This document shows, piece after piece, positions 5,242-7,959 of a stretch of DNA of 7,959 nucleotides. A program made the position numbers and the translations under genes. A model generated the notes under the pieces. The model saw only the letters and a list, made by a program, of their open reading frames with translations. It ran no database searches and had not been told where the DNA came from. Numbering within the stretch: position 1 is the stretch's first letter; each line of letters begins with the position of its first letter. The stretch is from Gaiella sp051003695 (GTDB taxonomy: Bacteria; Actinomycetota; Thermoleophilia; Gaiellales; Gaiellaceae). The stretch lies in the NCBI GenBank assembly GCA_051003695.1, contig JBPCLB010000002.1, positions 1 to 7,959 of the forward strand. Direction: 5' to 3'.

Positions 5242-6323
5242 GCGACGTCGTGAAGAGAGTTGCGCTCCTCGGAGCCACGGGGTCGATCGGCCGCCAGGCG
5301 CTCGAGGTCGTCGGCAACCACGCAAGGCTCGAGCTCTGCGCACTGCACTCCGGCTCGACCAACCTCGACGAGCTTGCCGCCACACACAGCGTGAGCCACG
5401 TGCAGGTCGGCGGCGATCCGATCGTGCTCTTGGAGCGAAGCACACCCGATGTGGTGCTCAACGCGATCGTCGGATTCGCGGGGGTGGGCGCGACTCTGTG
5501 GTCGCTCGAGCACGGCGTCACTCTCGCGCTCGCCAACAAGGAGAGCCTCGTCGCCGCAGGTGAGCTCGCGGTCAGCGCAAAGAAGCGGGGGGGAGGTCTG
5601 CTGTTGCCGGTCGACAGCGAGCACTCGGCGCTGCACCAGTGTCTCGAGGGCCGGCAGCCCGAGACGATTGCCGGCCTCGTGCTGACCGCCTCCGGTGGCC
5701 CGTTCAGAGGCAGGTCGCGCGCGCAGCTCGACGACGTCACCATCGAGCAAGCGCTTGCGCATCCCACCTGGATGATGGGCGCCAAGATCACGATCGACTC
5801 GGCGACCCTTGCCAACAAGGGGCTCGAGCTGATCGAGGCGCACTGGCTGTTCGACGTCCCGTACGAGCGGATCGAGGTCATCGTGCACCCGACCTCGATC
5901 GTCCACGCACTGGTGCGGCTGCGCGACGGGGCGCTGTTCGGACACCTCGGGCTGCCGGACATGCGTGTCCCGATCTCGTATGCGCTGAGTTACCCGGAGC
6001 GGGCGGAGACACCCGTTCCGCAGCTCGAGCTCGCTGGGCTCACCCTCTCGTTCGAGGCTCCGGACGTCGAGGCGTTCCCACTCCTCGCGCTTGCTCGTGC
6101 AGCCGGCGAGCGTGGCGGGACGGCACCTTGCGCCTACAATGCGGCGAACGAAGTTGCAGTCGCCGCGTTTCTCGAGGGCTTGTGCCGGTTCAACGCAATC
6201 GCACGACTCGTCGACGAAACGCTGGCGGGGGACGATTGGCCCGCCGCGCGCGATCTCGACGAGCTCGTCGAGGCCGACGCGAAAGCACGGCGGCTCGCAC
6301 AGGAGACACTGACGCAAACATGA
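5238..6323 (+). CDS. dxr: 1-deoxy-D-xylulose 5-phosphate reductoisomerase
   Basis: The 361-residue enzyme catalyses the first committed step of the MEP isoprenoid pathway: NADPH-dependent rearrangement and reduction of DXP to MEP. Seen motifs: LLGATGSIGRQ (residues 10-20) for NADPH, LALANKESLV (97-106), LLPVDSEHSA with metal ligands D126 and E128, LTASGGPF (149-156), HPTWMMG (175-181, the flexible-loop Trp), IDSATLANKGLELIEAHWLF with S188, N193, K194 and metal ligand E197, and YNAANEVAVAAFLE (300-313). It is shorter than the usual ~380-400 residues. The loss is mainly in the NADPH domain between GSIG and NKES, and secondarily before the active-site loop. GTG 5238 overlaps the cdsA stop; GTG 5250 is an alternative start. 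No Shine-Dalgarno is seen, so coupling is likely. It overlaps rseP by 4 bases. Confidence 0.95.
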   Translation: MSDVVKRVALLGATGSIGRQALEVVGNHARLELCALHSGSTNLDELAATHSVSHVQVGGDPIVLLERSTPDVVLNAIVGFAGVGATLWSLEHGVTLALANKESLVAAGELAVSAKKRGGGLLLPVDSEHSALHQCLEGRQPETIAGLVLTASGGPFRGRSRAQLDDVTIEQALAHPTWMMGAKITIDSATLANKGLELIEAHWLFDVPYERIEVIVHPTSIVHALVRLRDGALFGHLGLPDMRVPISYALSYPERAETPVPQLELAGLTLSFEAPDVEAFPLLALARAAGERGGTAPCAYNAANEVAVAAFLEGLCRFNAIARLVDETLAGDDWPAARDLDELVEADAKARRLAQETLTQT

Positions 6324-7528
6324 CCATCGCTCTCGCAATCATCGGCCTCGGAGTGCTCATCCTCGTGCACGAGCTCGGGCACTTCGTCGTCTCCCTCGCG
6401 TTGGGGATGCGGCCGCGGCGCTTCTACGTCGGCTTCCCGCCGGCAATCTGGAAGACGACGCATCGAGGGATCGAGTACGGGATCGGTGCGATCCCGCTTG
6501 GAGGTTTCGTCAAGATCCCGGGCATGCACCGGCCCGCCCCGGCCGACGCCGACTTTGCGTTCGGACGCGCCGTCGAAGAGGCCCCGCAACTCTCGGGTGC
6601 TGTGACGCGGTTGCGCAACGCCTTGGCGGAGGGCGACCACGGCGCGGCGCGAGATTCGCTCCGCGTACTGCACGAGCTGGTCGACGAGCTGACGCTCTCG
6701 GAGCCCGCGCGCCGTTCTGCGGACAAGGGGCTCACGGACATCGACGACGCCCTTGGCCCCGATGCCTACTGGCGTGCCGCGACGTGGAAGCGCGTCGCGG
6801 CGATCGCCGCCGGGCCGCTCGCGAACATCGCGCTCGCGATCGTTCTCTTCACAGGCCTCTTCATGACTTCGGCGGGGACGCCGACGACCACGGTCGACCG
6901 CGTCCAGGCGGAGTCGCCTGCCGCGGCGATGGGGCTCCGAGCGGGCGACCGGATCATCTCGATCGACGGCGCGCGCGTCGCTCCCGAGGACGTGTCGCGC
7001 CAGATCTCGTCGTCGGAGGGTGCTCCACTCCGAATCGTCGTCGAGCGCGGGGGCAACGTCGTAGCGCTTCCTGCGACGAGACCGCGACTCGACGAAGACA
7101 GCTACCGGCTCGGCTTCGTGCTCGGCGGGGTGGGTCTTGCGCCGGCCGCAGCGGCGAGCGAGTCGGTGCGGTTGACGGGCGAGGTGACGAAGGAGATCGG
7201 TGCGGCGCTCGGGCGGCTCGTGACCGGAGACGGGCGCAACGAGATCTCGAGCCCGATCGGGATCGTGCAGGGCTCCTCCGACGCGGCGAAGCAGGGCACT
7301 CAGGACTTCCTCTTCGTGCTCGGCCTGATCTCGCTCTCGATCGCGTTGCTCAACCTGCTGCCGCTGCTCCCCCTCGATGGAGGACACATCGTGTTCGCCG
7401 TCGTGGAAGGGCTGCGCGGTCGGGTCGTCCGCCGAGAGATCTACGAGCGGGTCTCCGTGGTCGGGATCGGGCTCGTGCTGCTGCTCTTCTTCATCGGCCT
7501 GTCGAACGACATCGGCAGGCTTTCCTGA
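6320..7528 (+). CDS. rseP: RseP-type site-2 (M50) membrane metalloprotease
   Basis: The 402-residue protein is a zinc intramembrane protease of the M50B/RIP family, which cuts anti-sigma factors, signal-peptide remnants or other membrane substrates; the substrate here is unknown. The first membrane segment carries HELGH (H17, E18, H21). IPLGGFVKIPGM (58-69) is the family re-entrant/GYVKM region. AIAAGPLANIALAIVL (161-176) begins the next membrane segment, a single PDZ domain lies near 188-255, SPIGIVQGS is at 311-319, and LLNLLPLLPLDGGHIV (343-358) supplies the third zinc ligand Asp353. Between GM (69) and AGPLAN (164) lie about 95 residues, longer than usual, with charged helices around 88-130. 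ATG 6320 overlaps the dxr stop; AGGAGA is 13 bases upstream. The stop lies in a terminator-like hairpin. Confidence 0.94.
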   Translation: MTIALAIIGLGVLILVHELGHFVVSLALGMRPRRFYVGFPPAIWKTTHRGIEYGIGAIPLGGFVKIPGMHRPAPADADFAFGRAVEEAPQLSGAVTRLRNALAEGDHGAARDSLRVLHELVDELTLSEPARRSADKGLTDIDDALGPDAYWRAATWKRVAAIAAGPLANIALAIVLFTGLFMTSAGTPTTTVDRVQAESPAAAMGLRAGDRIISIDGARVAPEDVSRQISSSEGAPLRIVVERGGNVVALPATRPRLDEDSYRLGFVLGGVGLAPAAAASESVRLTGEVTKEIGAALGRLVTGDGRNEISSPIGIVQGSSDAAKQGTQDFLFVLGLISLSIALLNLLPLLPLDGGHIVFAVVEGLRGRVVRREIYERVSVVGIGLVLLLFFIGLSNDIGRLS

Positions 7529-7549
7529 GGCTGCGCTTCAGGAAAGCCT
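7517..7549 (+). terminator. Operon-end hairpin over the rseP stop codon
   Basis: AGGCTTTCCTGA at 7517-7528 is the exact reverse complement of TCAGGAAAGCCT at 7538-7549. G-U, G-C and C-G pairs extend the stem inward to about 15 bp with a TGC loop. The stop TGA is the last three bases of the 5' arm. No T-run follows on the + strand. Its place at the end of a long operon, facing a convergent gene, makes termination the most likely role, perhaps a U-less or bidirectional terminator. Confidence 0.6.
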
Positions 7550-7566
7550 AGGTACTGCGCGAAAGA

Positions 7567-7596
7567 CTGGGGTCAGGCACTCGTGCCTGACCCCGG
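7567..7596. repeat. REP-like palindrome at the convergent aat 3' end
   Basis: GGGGTCAGGCAC at 7569-7580 and GTGCCTGACCCC at 7583-7594 are exact reverse complements around a 2-base centre. C7567-G7596 and a T-G pair extend the stem. It lies between convergent genes, 17 bases past the first hairpin, where terminators and dispersed palindromic repeats are both common. On the - strand it encodes the last residues and the stop of aat. Whether it is repeated elsewhere in the genome cannot be seen from this window. Confidence 0.5.
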
Positions 7597-7959
7597 ATCC
7601 GCGATCTGCCGGACGCGAAGCGGGCCGGAAAGCGTCGACCCGAAGGGATCCGTCAGCGCCAGTGCTCGCTCGAGCTTCGCCACGTACTCCGCGCGCGAAA
7701 TGCCCACCGCGCCCAGGCGCTCGAGGTTGGGCGTCGCCCATTGCACGTCGAACAGACGCCGTTCGCAGTCACCGGCAGCGCGAACCAGCTCCACGAGCGC
7801 GAGGAACGCGGCCTTCGACCCGCCAGGCCGACGGTGGAACATCGACTCACCCGCGACGAGACCGCCTATTGCGAGGCAGTAGAGACCGCCTGCGAGCCCC
7901 TCGTCGTCCCACCCCTCGACCGAGTGCGCCCAGCCGAGCTCGTACAACCGGCCGTACGC
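7573..7959 (-). CDS. aat: Leucyl/phenylalanyl-tRNA-protein transferase, C-terminal part
   Basis: The - strand frame is open to the right edge, so the N-terminal part is missing; 128 residues are present (AYGRLYELGWAHSVEGW onward). Aat moves Leu or Phe from tRNA to proteins with an N-terminal Lys or Arg, making N-degrons for ClpS/ClpAP. Family segments are clear: AHSVEGWDDEGLAGGLYCLAIG, then VAGESMFHRRPGGSKAAFLAL, then RLFDVQ, whose Asp and Gln match the catalytic D186/Q188 of E. coli Aat, and LGAVGISRAEYVAKL. The His usual between DxQ and SLGA is Asn here (PNLERLGA). The last residues PGSGTSA and the stop (7573-7575) come from the palindrome. It is convergent to the main operon, so independently transcribed. 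Confidence 0.92.
   Translation of the reverse strand, partial: AYGRLYELGWAHSVEGWDDEGLAGGLYCLAIGGLVAGESMFHRRPGGSKAAFLALVELVRAAGDCERRLFDVQWATPNLERLGAVGISRAEYVAKLERALALTDPFGSTLSGPLRVRQIADPGSGTSA

Noticed and set aside
5639..6319. N-terminal extension of the M50 protease frame into dxr
   Set aside because: The in-frame upstream Met would add over 200 Arg-rich residues antagonistic to the dxr frame. The protease family begins at the HELGH-bearing membrane segment, matching ATG 6320.
6134..7387. 417-codon - strand frame antisense to dxr and rseP
   Set aside because: Shadow frame of highly charged low-complexity sequence opposite two well-supported genes.
7517..7596. CRISPR-like repeats between rseP and aat
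   Set aside because: The two hairpins are different palindromes, not direct repeats, and there are no regular spacers.

Overview
The window is a high-GC, tightly packed housekeeping operon read on the + strand: rpsB - tsf - pyrH - frr - uppS - cdsA - dxr - rseP-type M50 protease. A gene tail enters from the left, and a convergent, truncated aat (leucyl/phenylalanyl-tRNA-protein transferase) lies on the - strand at the right edge. Very high GC, frequent GTG starts and 4-base ATGA/GTGA overlaps fit a high-GC actinobacterial lineage. Keeping uppS inside the frr-cdsA block, and having aat, points to a deep branch such as Thermoleophilia rather than a typical Streptomyces or Mycobacterium. That placement is an inference; no taxonomic marker search was possible. 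No bamA follows rseP, which agrees weakly with a single-membrane cell.

Layout. 2-115: C-terminal end of an unrecognised gene. 116-420: non-coding, with a possible promoter near 290 and a leader with several small hairpins before rpsB. 421-2926: rpsB, tsf and pyrH, joined by 4-base overlaps. 2927-3044: a 118-base spacer with an unusual amount of complementary sequence, ending in a perfect 18-bp palindrome that covers the frr Shine-Dalgarno-like bases and start codon. 3045-3608: frr, whose stop codon lies inside a strong hairpin. 3609-3712: a second spacer with a possible 26-codon leader ORF. 3713-7528: uppS, cdsA, dxr and rseP, again joined by 4-base overlaps. 7517-7596: two strong hairpins between the convergent genes. 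7573-7959: aat on the - strand, cut off by the window edge.

How the genes work together. rpsB, tsf and frr serve translation (small-subunit protein, EF-Tu recycling, ribosome recycling). pyrH makes UDP for RNA and for UDP-sugar and CTP pools. uppS, cdsA and dxr serve envelope and isoprenoid supply: dxr feeds the MEP pathway that makes the C5 units, uppS builds the undecaprenyl carrier, and cdsA makes CDP-diacylglycerol using CTP. The M50 protease cuts membrane-embedded regulators.

The most notable signal is in the RNA, not the proteins. Within the operon, the only two junctions that are not 4-base overlaps flank frr, and both carry strong potential secondary structure. The pyrH-frr spacer can fold as a closed multi-helix element with a hairpin that would sequester the frr start, and it contains a mutually exclusive alternative helix. 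It is a candidate undescribed cis-regulatory RNA.
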